64,000 nucleotides of DNA, taken from positions 1-64,000 of the forward strand of contig JAUNBK010000010.1 of NCBI GenBank assembly GCA_030527105.1, read 5' to 3'. The position numbers and the translations under genes were made by a program. Every line of letters starts with the position of its first letter. The first letter of the stretch is position 1. Shown here piece by piece: positions 35,609 to 45,800 of this stretch. Source of the stretch: Planctomycetia bacterium. GTDB taxonomy: Bacteria; Planctomycetota; Planctomycetia; Pirellulales; Thermoguttaceae. The notes beneath the pieces are model-generated. The model saw nothing but the letters and a program-made list of their open reading frames with translations. It made no database searches and was not told where the DNA came from.

Positions 35609-36823
35609 TTATTTTTCCATCGGCGTCAACGATCTCTCATATATCTTCGCGATGAGTTCCGTCGTCGCTTCGACGGGCGACACCGAGAGAAGAACAGGGA
35701 GAGAAGGCGTCGTTTGCGTGAGTTCCGTGAGCTGTGCGATGCTCTCTTGCGTGAAACCTTCGTCCGCCAACTTGTGGTCTGCGCCAACGCTGAAGAGCCA
35801 CTCTTCAACCGCGCGGGCTGCGTTCTCGCCTTGGCATGGATATGGTTTTAATCCCGGTGCGATAGGTGCCAAAATGTCCGCCAAAACGGCAGAGCGTGCC
35901 GCATAAATCGCCCCAACGACTGCGGGGAGAAGCATCGCAAGCCCCAAGCCGTGCGTCAGGTCCGGTTTCACGGCGCTCAGCGGATGCTCCAATGCGTGCG
36001 TGAGATGGAGGAAGCCGTTGTCGAAAGAGATTCCGCCCAAAAGTGCCGCATACGCTAAATTGTAGCGCGCGTTCAAGTCCTGCGGATTCGCAAGCGCAAT
36101 GGGAAGATTCTCGTGAACCAACGCGATCACTTCGCGTGCGAGCGTAATCGCGAACGGATTCGTGCAGGTCGTCGTTGCCGCTTCGACCACATGATTCACG
36201 GCGTCGATACTCGTGTAGAGAATATGTTTCGGTGGAAGCGTGAGCATCAACTCCGGATCGTCGATCGACCACTCGGGATAAATGCACTCGTAGGCAATCG
36301 CGGGTTTGTAATTTTTGTGAGCAACGGACGCCACCGCCACGCGGTCGCACTCGGTACCGGTGCCGTGCGTGAGATTGATCGCGACGATCGGAACGGCTTT
36401 CTCAGGCGTAAATCGGTAGCAATAGAGCGACTCGCCCGTCTCGCTGGGGTATTCGAGCAAAATCGCCACGCTTTTCGCCACATCAATCGGACTTCCGCCT
36501 CCGATTCCGACCACCGCCTGCGCGCCGAACTCACGCGCCATTTGCGTCGCCTCGTCGATGGAGTCCGTCGTGGGATTGGGAATCACTCGATCATAATGGA
36601 CGAATTGGATGCCGTTTTTCTCCAGAGCGTCCACAGTGGGTTCCCACGCGCCGGAGCCTTTATACGCCCCTTTCGAGGTGAGAATCATGACTCTATCGAC
36701 GCCGCGCCCTTTGAGCGTTGCGGCAATGTCGTTCATTTTTTGAATGGCGCCGCACCCGAAATAAACGAGCGATCGAGCACGGATTTCTTGAACCGTGCGA
36801 ATGTCAAGATAATTTTCGAACAT
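35609..36823 (-). CDS. Iron-containing alcohol dehydrogenase
   Basis: Group III NAD(P)-dependent alcohol dehydrogenase of 404 residues. Nucleotide-binding GIGGGSPIDVAKS lies at ~105. The metal ligands are in IDAVNH, HALEHPL and LTHGLGLAML. The start has AAGGAG seven bases upstream. Substrate (butanol, propanediol, lactaldehyde or other) cannot be assigned. It is a single-gene unit with its own promoter. Confidence 0.92.
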   Translation of the reverse strand: MFENYLDIRTVQEIRARSLVYFGCGAIQKMNDIAATLKGRGVDRVMILTSKGAYKGSGAWEPTVDALEKNGIQFVHYDRVIPNPTTDSIDEATQMAREFGAQAVVGIGGGSPIDVAKSVAILLEYPSETGESLYCYRFTPEKAVPIVAINLTHGTGTECDRVAVASVAHKNYKPAIAYECIYPEWSIDDPELMLTLPPKHILYTSIDAVNHVVEAATTTCTNPFAITLAREVIALVHENLPIALANPQDLNARYNLAYAALLGGISFDNGFLHLTHALEHPLSAVKPDLTHGLGLAMLLPAVVGAIYAARSAVLADILAPIAPGLKPYPCQGENAARAVEEWLFSVGADHKLADEGFTQESIAQLTELTQTTPSLPVLLSVSPVEATTELIAKIYERSLTPMEK

Positions 36824-36929
36824 TGTTTTACTCCTTGAAAAAAGACTCTATTGCCTTGCCTCCCCCTTCGTTCTCGATGGCTCGAGAAATCGACGATCCG
36901 ACGAGGAAGGATGTCCACGTCACCCCCTC

Positions 36930-36957
36930 ATTATATCATGGTGCCACCTTTTGTAAA
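36930..36957 (-). promoter_or_regulatory. Promoter of the Fe-ADH gene
   Basis: Minus strand TTTACA (36957-36952), 16-base spacer, TATAAT (36935-36930). The leader is about 100 bases. The remaining spacer to 37085 shows nothing else. Confidence 0.65.
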
Positions 36958-37085
36958 TACGCCCCTCAAAAATTCCCCTTTATAAGCACCAACTTTTTTT
37001 GATCGCACCCCCTTGTATTCTTGTCTTGCATGGCATAAAATGATCGCATCGATACGAGTTTGTCGATTTTATACTCGTCGATCTT

Positions 37086-37190
37086 TGTAATACTTCGCGT
37101 TAGGAATCCCTTTTCGCCCGCCGTTAGAGCTGCGCACCACGGCTCGCAAAGCGTCGCATAAAACGGGAATTTTATAGGAGAACGAGTATA
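37086..37190 (+). repeat. 105-bp dispersed repeat, copy 10 (forward)
   Basis: TGTAATACTTCGCGTTAGGAA, then CCGCCGTTAGAGCTGCGCAC, ending GAACGAGTATA. It lies in the leader region of the HEAT/DUF1080 gene, about 70 bases before its start. Confidence 0.92.
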
Positions 37191-37258
37191 GAATCTCGAA
37201 CAGTGTGCGTTTGGCAAGCTCTCGCTTTCCTTGGAATACAAATTCAAGAGGTAATTTT

Positions 37259-39520
37259 ATGAGACCCACCTTCCTCGCCATTTTTTTATGTCTTCTCCTC
37301 AGTCCGCTTGCCGACCAAAGGGCGCAATCGGACGAAATCTTCGATCAGGCGGAAATTTCGTTCAACGCCCTCAAGTCGGGCGACACGGACGCGATTCCGC
37401 AGCTTGCCGAGATGCTTCTCGATGAGCGTTTGTGTACCACGGCGTGTACGACGCTTGCGAATTTGCCGAACGAGGCGGGTCGCCCTTCTCTTCGCGAGGC
37501 GCTTGATCGGGCAATTTTGGATCCCAGCACGAACGAAAGATCGCTCCAGCAGCTTGTTCTCACGCTTGGCAACCTCCGGGACGCACCCTCGACCGATGCG
37601 CTCGTGAAGATTGTTGAGTCCGATAGCGGTTCCGACAGCGCGTCGACGTTGAAAAACTTGGCGCTTGTATCATTGGGGAAAATTGCCAACGAGAAGGCGA
37701 TCGCGACGATTTGTGCTCGTCTTGATTCTCCCGAAGCGTGCGAGGCGCTCTTTTTTGCCGCTCGACAACTCACGCAGGAGGGGAGAAACGAGGATGCCGT
37801 TCGACTTTATCAACGCGCACGAAACGCGCAGCTTCCGAGGAAGTACGTCCTCATGGCAACGTACAACGAAATCCTTTTGACGGAGGATGTTGCGCTCTTT
37901 CTCACACTTCTCAAGAGCGACGACCTCGAAGCGCTGCGGTTTGCGAAGACGATTTTGACACACAGACCGAGCGCGAAGTTGCTCCGGGCGGCACTCGACG
38001 CGGCGCGAGACTTAGACGCCGCGACACAAATCGCCATTGTCGAGACTGTGGGCGTTGCAGGCAATCGCGAAATCGTCCCCACACTCCTCACGATGCTCGA
38101 ATCGGCTCCCGACGCGCTCCAACCAACGATTCTCGACGCTCTTGGCAAGCTGCAAGACGCGCGGTGTCTCGATGCTTTTGCGAGGAATCTCTCTGCCGAA
38201 GCTCCTTTGCGCCAAGCAGCGGCTGCGGGCTTGAAGCGACTTCCGCTCGAGGACGCGAAGGTGCGAAGTGCTTTGGAGGAGACGTTGCGCGGGCTGCTGC
38301 GTGCCGAGGATGAAACGCTTGCGCTCGTGGCGGCAGAGATCGCGTCGGAGAGGAATTTGACGAATCTTCTCCCGGAAATTAAGAAGTGGACGCACACTGC
38401 GCCAGAAGAGACGGCACTCGCGGCGTTTCGATTTTATGTGTCGCTGCTTCCGCCAATACCCGCGACGCTGGGGGAGATTTTGAAGGAGTACCCCGAAGTG
38501 TGTGCAACGCACGTCGAGGCAATGGCCCCATTGTGTGCGCGAATGAGCGACAAGCCCGCCGCGCTTGGGCTCCTCCAAAAGCACTTTGCGCAGGCGCCGC
38601 TTCCGCTTGTGGAATATGCGACGAATATGGGTGGTCCGGCAGCGTCCCGACTTTTGGGTGAGTTGGCGCTGCGGGACAACGACGCACTGAGCGACGCCGC
38701 CACACAAGCGCTCGGCAAGTGGGCGACCGTCGATGCCGCGCCCGTTTTGCTTCGTCTTGCCAAAACGCACCCGGTGGAGAAATATAGAGTCCGCACGCTT
38801 CGAGGCTGCATCCGCATCGTTCGGCAATTGGGGCTGTCTCCTCTCGTCAAGAAGCAATTGTGCCACGCCGCCGCTGCCTGCGCGACTCGAGACGAAGAGC
38901 GCAAAATGATTCAGCCCCTTTTGGACGAGTCGCTCAGATTGTTCCCCGAGAGGTCGTTGTTCGACGGGCAGACTCTTGCGGGTTGGGAGGGACGCCAGGA
39001 TGTGTTTCGCGTGGAAGAGGGCGCAATTGTCGGCGGCTCCTTCGAAAAAGGGCTTGATCGAAACGAATTCCTCACGTCGATAGAACAATTTGACAACTTC
39101 TACCTTCGGCTTGAGTGCAAAATCCTCGGCGACGGCGGCAACGCAGGTGTCCAATTCCGCTCCTCGAGAGTTCTGAACAACCACGAAATGATCGGATACC
39201 AAGCAGATATGACGAGCGACGGAGCCTATTGGGGCTGTCTCTACGACGAATCGCGACGAAGAAGGATGCTCCAAATGCCTGACGCTCAATTGAGAAAAGC
39301 GATGTGGATTCCAAACGATTGGAACACATACGAAATCGTTTGCGAGGGGAAAACCGTGCGGCTTTATCTCAACGGCGTGCAGATGGTAGAGTATTTGGAG
39401 CTGGACGACAGCATCCCGCGGATGGGTGTTTTGGGGCTTCAAATTCACTCCGGCGGTCCGTCGCAATCGTATTATCGCAATATCTTTATAACGACACGAT
39501 CGGGCGACGACTCGCAATAA
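37259..39520 (+). CDS. Secreted HEAT-repeat protein with C-terminal DUF1080 domain
   Basis: Exported protein of 753 residues. A signal peptide (1-~26, TFLAIFLCLLLSPLA) precedes a long helical HEAT-like region (~30-540) with repeated 30-40-residue units such as ALVKIVESDSG...LALVSLGKI. Residues ~560-753 are a DUF1080 (3-keto-disaccharide hydrolase / LamG-like) domain: LFDGQTLAGW, GGNAGVQFRSSR, GYQADMT, NDWNTYEIVCEG and GLQIHSGG. The start at 37259 has AGAGG eight bases upstream. DUF1080 proteins are abundant in Planctomycetes and act on or bind sugars; the exact substrate is unknown. Confidence 0.88.
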   Translation: MRPTFLAIFLCLLLSPLADQRAQSDEIFDQAEISFNALKSGDTDAIPQLAEMLLDERLCTTACTTLANLPNEAGRPSLREALDRAILDPSTNERSLQQLVLTLGNLRDAPSTDALVKIVESDSGSDSASTLKNLALVSLGKIANEKAIATICARLDSPEACEALFFAARQLTQEGRNEDAVRLYQRARNAQLPRKYVLMATYNEILLTEDVALFLTLLKSDDLEALRFAKTILTHRPSAKLLRAALDAARDLDAATQIAIVETVGVAGNREIVPTLLTMLESAPDALQPTILDALGKLQDARCLDAFARNLSAEAPLRQAAAAGLKRLPLEDAKVRSALEETLRGLLRAEDETLALVAAEIASERNLTNLLPEIKKWTHTAPEETALAAFRFYVSLLPPIPATLGEILKEYPEVCATHVEAMAPLCARMSDKPAALGLLQKHFAQAPLPLVEYATNMGGPAASRLLGELALRDNDALSDAATQALGKWATVDAAPVLLRLAKTHPVEKYRVRTLRGCIRIVRQLGLSPLVKKQLCHAAAACATRDEERKMIQPLLDESLRLFPERSLFDGQTLAGWEGRQDVFRVEEGAIVGGSFEKGLDRNEFLTSIEQFDNFYLRLECKILGDGGNAGVQFRSSRVLNNHEMIGYQADMTSDGAYWGCLYDESRRRRMLQMPDAQLRKAMWIPNDWNTYEIVCEGKTVRLYLNGVQMVEYLELDDSIPRMGVLGLQIHSGGPSQSYYRNIFITTRSGDDSQ

Positions 39521-39603
39521 TCCGCGAGATGAGCAAAACCAATGAGAGCGTGAGTCGGGGCGGCACCCTCTTTCTCGCCCTCGTGAGAAGCCTCACTCCT
39601 GGT

Positions 39604-39707
39604 TTTATGAGACTTCTCGCTGGAAATTCAGATTCCGCCGTTGTAGCTTACGCACCACGGTTCCCGAAACTTCATGAAAACCGAAATTTTGAAGAAGGGC
39701 GAGTACA
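39604..39707 (+). repeat. 105-bp dispersed repeat, copy 11 (forward, diverged)
   Basis: A worn copy: ACTTCTCGCTGGAAATTC, CCGCCGTTGTAGCTTACGCA, CCACGGTTCCCGAAACTTC, ending GAGTACA. Two further GAGTATA-like ends follow (to 39738), suggesting nested debris. Confidence 0.75.
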
Positions 39708-39743
39708 AAGCACGCCGAGTATAAAGCCTGATGAGTATATCAA

Positions 39744-40736
39744 TCAACGCGCGCGCCAAAATTGCTCAGTATCCAAATTTTCTCGCTGAATGAACTCCGC
39801 AGCGTCGCGGAGAAATCGTTTGGCGTCGAGTGGGTAGCCTGCCGTGGGTGCAAGATTCGGGACTCGCGCACGCCACCATGCGTTGAAGTGGCTCATCGAC
39901 AATTCGCGCAAATACTTGCACGTCATTGATGCAAGTGCCGCCGGGAGATACGCTTCCCCCTTCGTTTGAAACGAAATGGAGAACTCTCTGTGCGACGTGC
40001 ATTGAACGTACTCGCTCTTCTCACGCCCCTCCGTCGTCGCGAAAAACGGCGCTCCGGGGAAAGATTCCATCAAAATCGGGAGATAAAAATTCCGCCCTCC
40101 ATGCTTGTCGCACACGGCAACGATTTTCGCCCCAGATTTGTCGGGAGGTTTCGATTCGAGTTTCGACACAAGTTTTGCCACAAGATCGAGCGTGAGCGTC
40201 GAAAGGAACGCGCCTTTGGATCCGAGTCGGAAGGTTTCGTGATTGAAGAGCGGGGGGAAAACGACGCTCGCTTCTATGTCGCACAAAACGACGCCGACAG
40301 AGAGCATTTTCTCACGCAGCCGCGCCCCCAATCGACGGCAGTGTTGCGCGTCGGCATCGATTGGCAGCGTGTCGGAGGAGAAACGTTCCCAAGGGGCAAG
40401 CGTCTGAAGGTCGAGAGAGGCGCCCGCGAGACGACGATAAAGCGCTTCCTCGTTGGGGAAGTTGTAGTTTTCGTCCCGCGCGTCGGCGGCGTATAAAGCG
40501 GGGAAAAGTCCCTCCTCCAATGGTCGAAACGTCCCTTTTTTGTGGACTTTTTTCGAATCGGCAAGAAAAATCTCCCCCACACGCGCGTCGGGGGCGACAA
40601 CGGGTGCGAGGGCTTCGTATAATTCGTTCGGACAAAGGGCGTCCTCCTCCACGCGCCACAGCGTCGAGGCAATGACGAGAGGACCAAGGTTGGGACCATA
40701 GCCCGCCTCGTCGGTTCCTATTAGATAATAAGGCAT
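39744..40736 (-). CDS. RNase HII-like protein, divergent
   Basis: A 330-residue protein with the RNase HII/HIII fold signature at its N-terminus: IGTDEAGYGPNLGPLVIA contains the catalytic Asp-Glu pair, and LADSKKVHKKG matches the DSK motif. Further acidic residues occur in VLCDIEASVVF and VCDKHGGRNFYL. It is longer and more divergent than standard RnhB (~200 residues), with extra segments between motifs. It may cleave RNA in RNA-DNA hybrids, or be a Planctomycete paralogue of unknown task. It is preceded by the nucleoside-hydrolase-like gene (20-base gap), so they are probably co-transcribed. Confidence 0.72.
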   Translation of the reverse strand: MPYYLIGTDEAGYGPNLGPLVIASTLWRVEEDALCPNELYEALAPVVAPDARVGEIFLADSKKVHKKGTFRPLEEGLFPALYAADARDENYNFPNEEALYRRLAGASLDLQTLAPWERFSSDTLPIDADAQHCRRLGARLREKMLSVGVVLCDIEASVVFPPLFNHETFRLGSKGAFLSTLTLDLVAKLVSKLESKPPDKSGAKIVAVCDKHGGRNFYLPILMESFPGAPFFATTEGREKSEYVQCTSHREFSISFQTKGEAYLPAALASMTCKYLRELSMSHFNAWWRARVPNLAPTAGYPLDAKRFLRDAAEFIQRENLDTEQFWRAR

Positions 40737-40756
40737 CGGTGTAATCGTTTGGGGGG

Positions 40757-41695
40757 TTATATTCGTCCGAGGGATTTGAGGAACTTCAAAATTTCTTCAC
40801 GAATGTTCGAAGCAAAAATGTCGGTTGCGACGTCAATATTTGCGTTCCATTTTGGGAGGATGCGTCGGTCGAAGACGCTCATTCCGCGCGTCAGTTCCCC
40901 ATCCGTCTCGACGTCCCCGGGGAGCATTTTCGACAAAAACATCTCTGGGCGAAGGAGTGAGAGCAGCCCGACGACGCCAGGCACCAGCATTCCCTCAATC
41001 CCAAGGTACTGTCGGTGGAGGTAGAGCGAGTGAGGAATCACGTCGCGGAGAAAATCCCCCAGCCGGGTTCCTTCGGGAGGGAGAATCTTGACAACGTCGT
41101 AATCGATGAGGATTTTGTTCGTGACGTCAAGCGGAATGAGCGTTTTGGCGGCACGGCAACGAAAAATCTGCCGGGCGGCGTGCGCGTCGCGATAAAAATT
41201 AAACTCCGCAACCGGCGTCGCGTTCCCGGGTTCGAGAATACTTCCCCCGACGATAATCAACCGGTGTGTGAGCGTACAAAGATCTTTCTCCCGCGCAAAA
41301 GCACGCGCAATATTGGTGAGAGGTCCCAACGCGACGATCGTCACTTCGTTCGGATGAGAACGAATTATGTCCGAGATGATTTTCTCCGCAGGATGAACGG
41401 AAAAATAATCCGCCGTCGGCATATGAAGGGCGCTCATTCCCTGCGCGTTCCAAAAATTTCGATGCGTAGGCTGCGGCGTGGGAGAGAGTTCGGAGCCTAC
41501 TCCCAAACGTGGAAGTCGGGGCGGGTCGAGAGATTCGATAATCGCCTGAACCGTCCGGAGTGCTGCTTGCGGAGCCGAGTGTCCACCGCACACCGTGAGA
41601 CCCAACAAATCTATTTCCGCGTTGTACAGAGCAAAGTACAACGCGAGGATATCCGCGATACCCGGATCAACATCAAGGATAATTTTTCGTGCCAT
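40757..41695 (-). CDS. Nucleoside hydrolase-like protein with altered active site
   Basis: A 312-residue member of the IunH/RihA fold family, which hydrolyses nucleosides to base and ribose. The N-terminal signature reads DVDPGIADILAL, where enzymes have DxDPGxDDA, so the first Asp of the pair is Ala. GPLTNIA and VGGSI, conserved around the Ca2+ site, are kept, as is the ETDGELTRG segment. The late His-Asp pair expected before LLRPEMF reads Pro-Gly (PGVVGLLSLL). It may be inactive or act on another substrate. The start at MARKII has AGGA 11 bases upstream. Confidence 0.8.
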   Translation of the reverse strand: MARKIILDVDPGIADILALYFALYNAEIDLLGLTVCGGHSAPQAALRTVQAIIESLDPPRLPRLGVGSELSPTPQPTHRNFWNAQGMSALHMPTADYFSVHPAEKIISDIIRSHPNEVTIVALGPLTNIARAFAREKDLCTLTHRLIIVGGSILEPGNATPVAEFNFYRDAHAARQIFRCRAAKTLIPLDVTNKILIDYDVVKILPPEGTRLGDFLRDVIPHSLYLHRQYLGIEGMLVPGVVGLLSLLRPEMFLSKMLPGDVETDGELTRGMSVFDRRILPKWNANIDVATDIFASNIREEILKFLKSLGRI

Positions 41696-41781
41696 GATCT
41701 TCTGTTCCTGCAAAAGTGAAAAGGCTCCAGCGGTGGACGGCGTGAAATCTCACACAAAGTCACAATAAATTATACCAACGC

Positions 41782-42660
41782 TCAAAATTCGATCTGTTCC
41801 AAAAAACGGAGGCTCTGGGGGATTTGCTCTTGAAATCTCGGCGACTCGTCCTCAATGAAATAGTACTCAACACCCGCCTCTTGTGCGGCTTTGAGGATGG
41901 CGGGGTAGTCCGCCTGACCAGAACCGAGAGTCACGTCGTTTTCGACCGAAGTGTGCCCGGAGAGATTCCCCTCCACGCCACCGCGCAGGTCTTTGAGATG
42001 AAAAAGTTTCCAACGATTGGGGTATTTCTTCAAAAGCGCGACAGGATCCTGATTCGGGAAAATAGTCCAGAGGACATCCATCTCGAACGAAACAAAATCG
42101 GGATTGGTTTCTTCCATCAGAAGGTCGAAGAGAGTTTTCCCATCCTTCCACGGTTGAAATTCGAATCCGTGGTTGTGAAACACGAAAGTGAGCCCCTCTT
42201 TCGCCATGCGCTCTCCCGCACGATTAAAGACGGCAGCGGCACGCCGAGCGTCGGCTTCGTCAAACGGCGCTTTGTGCGGAATCCACGCGACGCCCGCGAA
42301 TTTGTTGCCGAGGATTTTCGACTCCTCAATCACGAAATCGATCCCCGCGTCTGACTCGAATGTGGAGAAGTCATAATTCTTGGCACAGATGATTAAGCCG
42401 TATTTATCCGCAAGCGCGCGGTATTCTTTCACGTCGACGTTGTAGAGCTTCGAGGCTTCAATATAGCGAAACCCCATCTCGGCAGCGAGTTTCATGCCTG
42501 CTTCCACATCGTGCTCGCAAATGCTGCGGAGGGAATACATTTGCAATCCGACGGGACCTTTAAAACACGCGCTCGTTCCACACTCGTTGGTTTCGAGAGC
42601 AAAAAGCGACACGCTCGCCACACAAAATACACACCAAAACACGAAAATAACGCGCTTCAT
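41782..42660 (-). CDS. Exported sugar phosphate isomerase/epimerase-like TIM barrel
   Basis: A 292-residue xylose-isomerase-like TIM-barrel protein with a signal peptide (1-~21, FVFWCVFCVASVSLFA). Barrel strands carry likely metal ligands: FVFHNHGFEF, VSFEMDVLW, LFHLKDLRGG and YYFIEDESP. Such exported forms are typical of Planctomycetes and Bacteroidetes and probably process sugars in the periplasm. GAGGAG lies nine bases before the ATG. It stands alone on this strand, with the RND gene divergent. Confidence 0.87.
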   Translation of the reverse strand: MKRVIFVFWCVFCVASVSLFALETNECGTSACFKGPVGLQMYSLRSICEHDVEAGMKLAAEMGFRYIEASKLYNVDVKEYRALADKYGLIICAKNYDFSTFESDAGIDFVIEESKILGNKFAGVAWIPHKAPFDEADARRAAAVFNRAGERMAKEGLTFVFHNHGFEFQPWKDGKTLFDLLMEETNPDFVSFEMDVLWTIFPNQDPVALLKKYPNRWKLFHLKDLRGGVEGNLSGHTSVENDVTLGSGQADYPAILKAAQEAGVEYYFIEDESPRFQEQIPQSLRFLEQIEF

Positions 42661-42834
42661 ACCGGAGACTCCTCGGGAAAAAGTGGGGGGACAACTCTTG
42701 TTTTAACGAATTGTTTTAATCGAAACGACCTCTCCATTGTAACACAATTTGGGATTCGTGACAAGGTGGAAATTGACACAAAACGTAAAATAGAAAAAAA
42801 AGTGCCGTTCCACGAGACCCACGGAGTCATGATA

Positions 42835-45800
42835 ATGTCACCTGCGGCGTTTTGCCTTCATCATCGAACAATCACGCTGAGCCTCACGCTGCTTGCGGTG
42901 TGTTGGGGTGTGTATGCCTACCAGAATTTGGGACGCCTTTCTTATCCGGACTTCACGATTAAGACCGCCATGGTGACGACGCAATACCCCGGCGCGACGC
43001 CAAAAGAAGTCGAAGAACAAGTGACGGAGGTGGTCGAAGAGATCATCCAGTCGATGAGCGAAGTGGAAAAGATCACGTCGAACTCCCAAGCGGGTGTATC
43101 GTACGTGACGGTGGAAATGCTCCCCACGCTCAAGTCTCGCGACCTGCCTCAAATTTGGGACGTACTTCGAAAAAAGCTGCGGGACGGCGTGTCGAGACTC
43201 CCCCAAGGCTGCGCCACGCCAAAAGTGACGGACGACTTTGGCGACGTTTATGGGATTTATTACGCTCTCACGTGTGCGGATTCCTACCTCTCGGACGAAA
43301 CGCAGCTGCGCATCCTGAAGGAACACGGACGCTGGCTCAAGAAGGAACTTTTGAACATCCACGAGGTGCGTGACATCGCAAAAATCGACTTCTACGGCGT
43401 GCAGCAAGAGGTGATTTATCTCGAAATACCCCAATCGACACTCTCATCGAGTGGGATTTCGCCTCAACGAATCATGGAGGAACTTGCGAATCAAAATCTG
43501 GTCGTCTCCTCTGGCAAAGTCCGCATTGGAGATGATTATGTTCGAATCACGCCGACGGGGGAATTTCAATCGCTCGAAAATATTCTCGATATTATCGTCT
43601 CGGACAGCGTTGGAGAGAGCGTGATTACGCTGCGAGATATCGTGGAGAGCGACGAAATTCGACGCGAGACGTTGGAGCCACCACCGACGCTCTTTCGTTT
43701 CAATGGGAAGCCCGCTATCGCCATGGGAATTTCGACGCGCGCGGGGGGAAACGTCGTTTTTATGGGCGAGGATATCGAGAAAATTCTCGCCAGGCTCAAA
43801 GAAAGCCGATGGCCGGACAATTTGGAGATCGATATTATCTCCAACCAGGCGCAGAGCGTCACGGAAGCGGTCGACGCCTTTCTCATCAACGTCTACGAGT
43901 CCGTGGCGATTGTCGTCGTTCTCCTCATGATCTTCATGGGTTGGCGCAGCGGATTGATTATTGGCGTGGTGTTGCTCCTCACGATCCTCGCGACGTTTAT
44001 CGTGATGTATCTCGCGGGCATCACGCTCCAAATAATCTCCCTCGGGGCGCTCATCATTGCGCTTGGAATGCTCGTTGACAACGCCATCGTGGTGCTGGAG
44101 GAGACTTTAATTGCCGTGCGACGTGGGAAAGATCGCGAGAGCGCGGCAGCCGAGGCGGCAACCAAAAATCAGCTCCCTCTTTTGGGTGCGACGTTCATCG
44201 CGATTCTCGCTTTTGCAGCAATTGGTTTCGCGCCAGACAACATTGGGGAATTTTGCGCGTCGCTCTTCCAAGTGCTCGCAATCTCGCTTCTCTTGAGTTG
44301 GGTCACGGCCGTCACGATTCTCCCACTTTTGTGCGTCTGGTTTCTCCCGAAGAGCCAAGAAAACGAGAGTGCAACGGGGCTGTACGATGCGCGCTTCTAT
44401 CGTTATTATCGAGCGCTCGCGGAATGGGGATTGAATCATCGTGCCGTGGTGCTTCTCGGTGCGACGCTCCTTCTCGCGGCGGCAGGGTGGGGATTCACGA
44501 AAATTCCCGAGTCGTTTTTCGGAAATTCAACGCGAAATCAGTTTTTCATCGACTACTGGCGCGCAGAGGGAACCGCAATCGAAGTGACGGATGCCGACAC
44601 GAAAAAAATCGAGGAATTCCTCCTCACGCTCCCCGGCGTCGTTAACACAAGCTCCTTCATCGGCTCCGGCTCCCTCCGCTACATCTTGTCATACGAACAT
44701 CGAGACCCCAACTCGTGTTTTTCACAAATTCTCGTCACGACGGAGAATTATGAGCAAATTCCACAACTTGCGGAGGAGACGCGGATTTTTCTGCGCCAAA
44801 ACTTCCCGGACGCGATGCCGCAAGTGCGATTCTTCCGCGAGGGACCTTCGGTCTCGTACGCGATTGAGCTTGAGTTTCGTGGAGAAAACACACGCGAGTT
44901 GCATCGCTTGGCGGAAGAGGCGAAGACTTTTTTTGCGCAGCAACCCGCCACAATCGAGCTGCGCGACAATTGGCGGCAGCGCGTGAAAGTCCTCCGTCCC
45001 GAGATTAGCGACGCAGTGGCGAAACGCACTGGCATTACGCGCGCCTCCGTCTCTCAGGCGATTCAGGCGGCGCTCCTGGGAAACACCGTCGGGTTCTTTC
45101 GCGTTGGGGAAGACGTGATTCCAATCGTGTGGCGGCTCCCAGAAAACGAACGCGCTGACGTCGAAAACCTGGGCGAAATCCAAATCTACAGCACCGCTCT
45201 CAAACACTTCATTCGCCTCGACCAAGTCTCATCGGGGACGAAGGTCATGTACGAATACCCAATAATACGCCGGGTGGATCGGAAGCCAGCTGTGACGGTT
45301 CAATGCAATGCGAGCGGCGAGCCGGCGTCCGTTTTGAGGAATCGCATCGCGTCGGCACTCAAGCGCGAAGCGTTCTCGCTCCCGCCCGGGTGCGAAATGA
45401 CGTGGCGAGGCGAATTTGAGGCGTCTAACAAAGGAAAAGACCCCCTAATGCGCGTTTTCCCTCTCTGCTTCTTGGGCATGTTTTTGATTTGCGTCGCGAT
45501 GTACGATTCGTTTCGGCAACCGACTATGATTTTTTTGACGATCCCATTCTCGGTGGCGGGCGTGACGGCGGCGCTCCTTCTCGCGGAGAAATCGTTCGAG
45601 TTCCTTTGTATCCCCGGTTTTTTGGGTCTCACGGGCATGTTGATCAAAAATGGGATCGTTCTCGTCACGGACACCGACGCGGCAGTCCAGCGTGGCGAGT
45701 CGATACGCGACGCAGTTCTCGACACAGCAACAAGTCGTCTCCGCCCCGTTGCGCTCGCATCGGGCACGACAGTTCTGGGCGTTGCGCCCCTGCTTGTCGA

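Noticed and set aside
38012-39517. Minus-strand frame of 501 codons
   Set aside because: Antisense to the HEAT/DUF1080 gene; no recognisable protein features.
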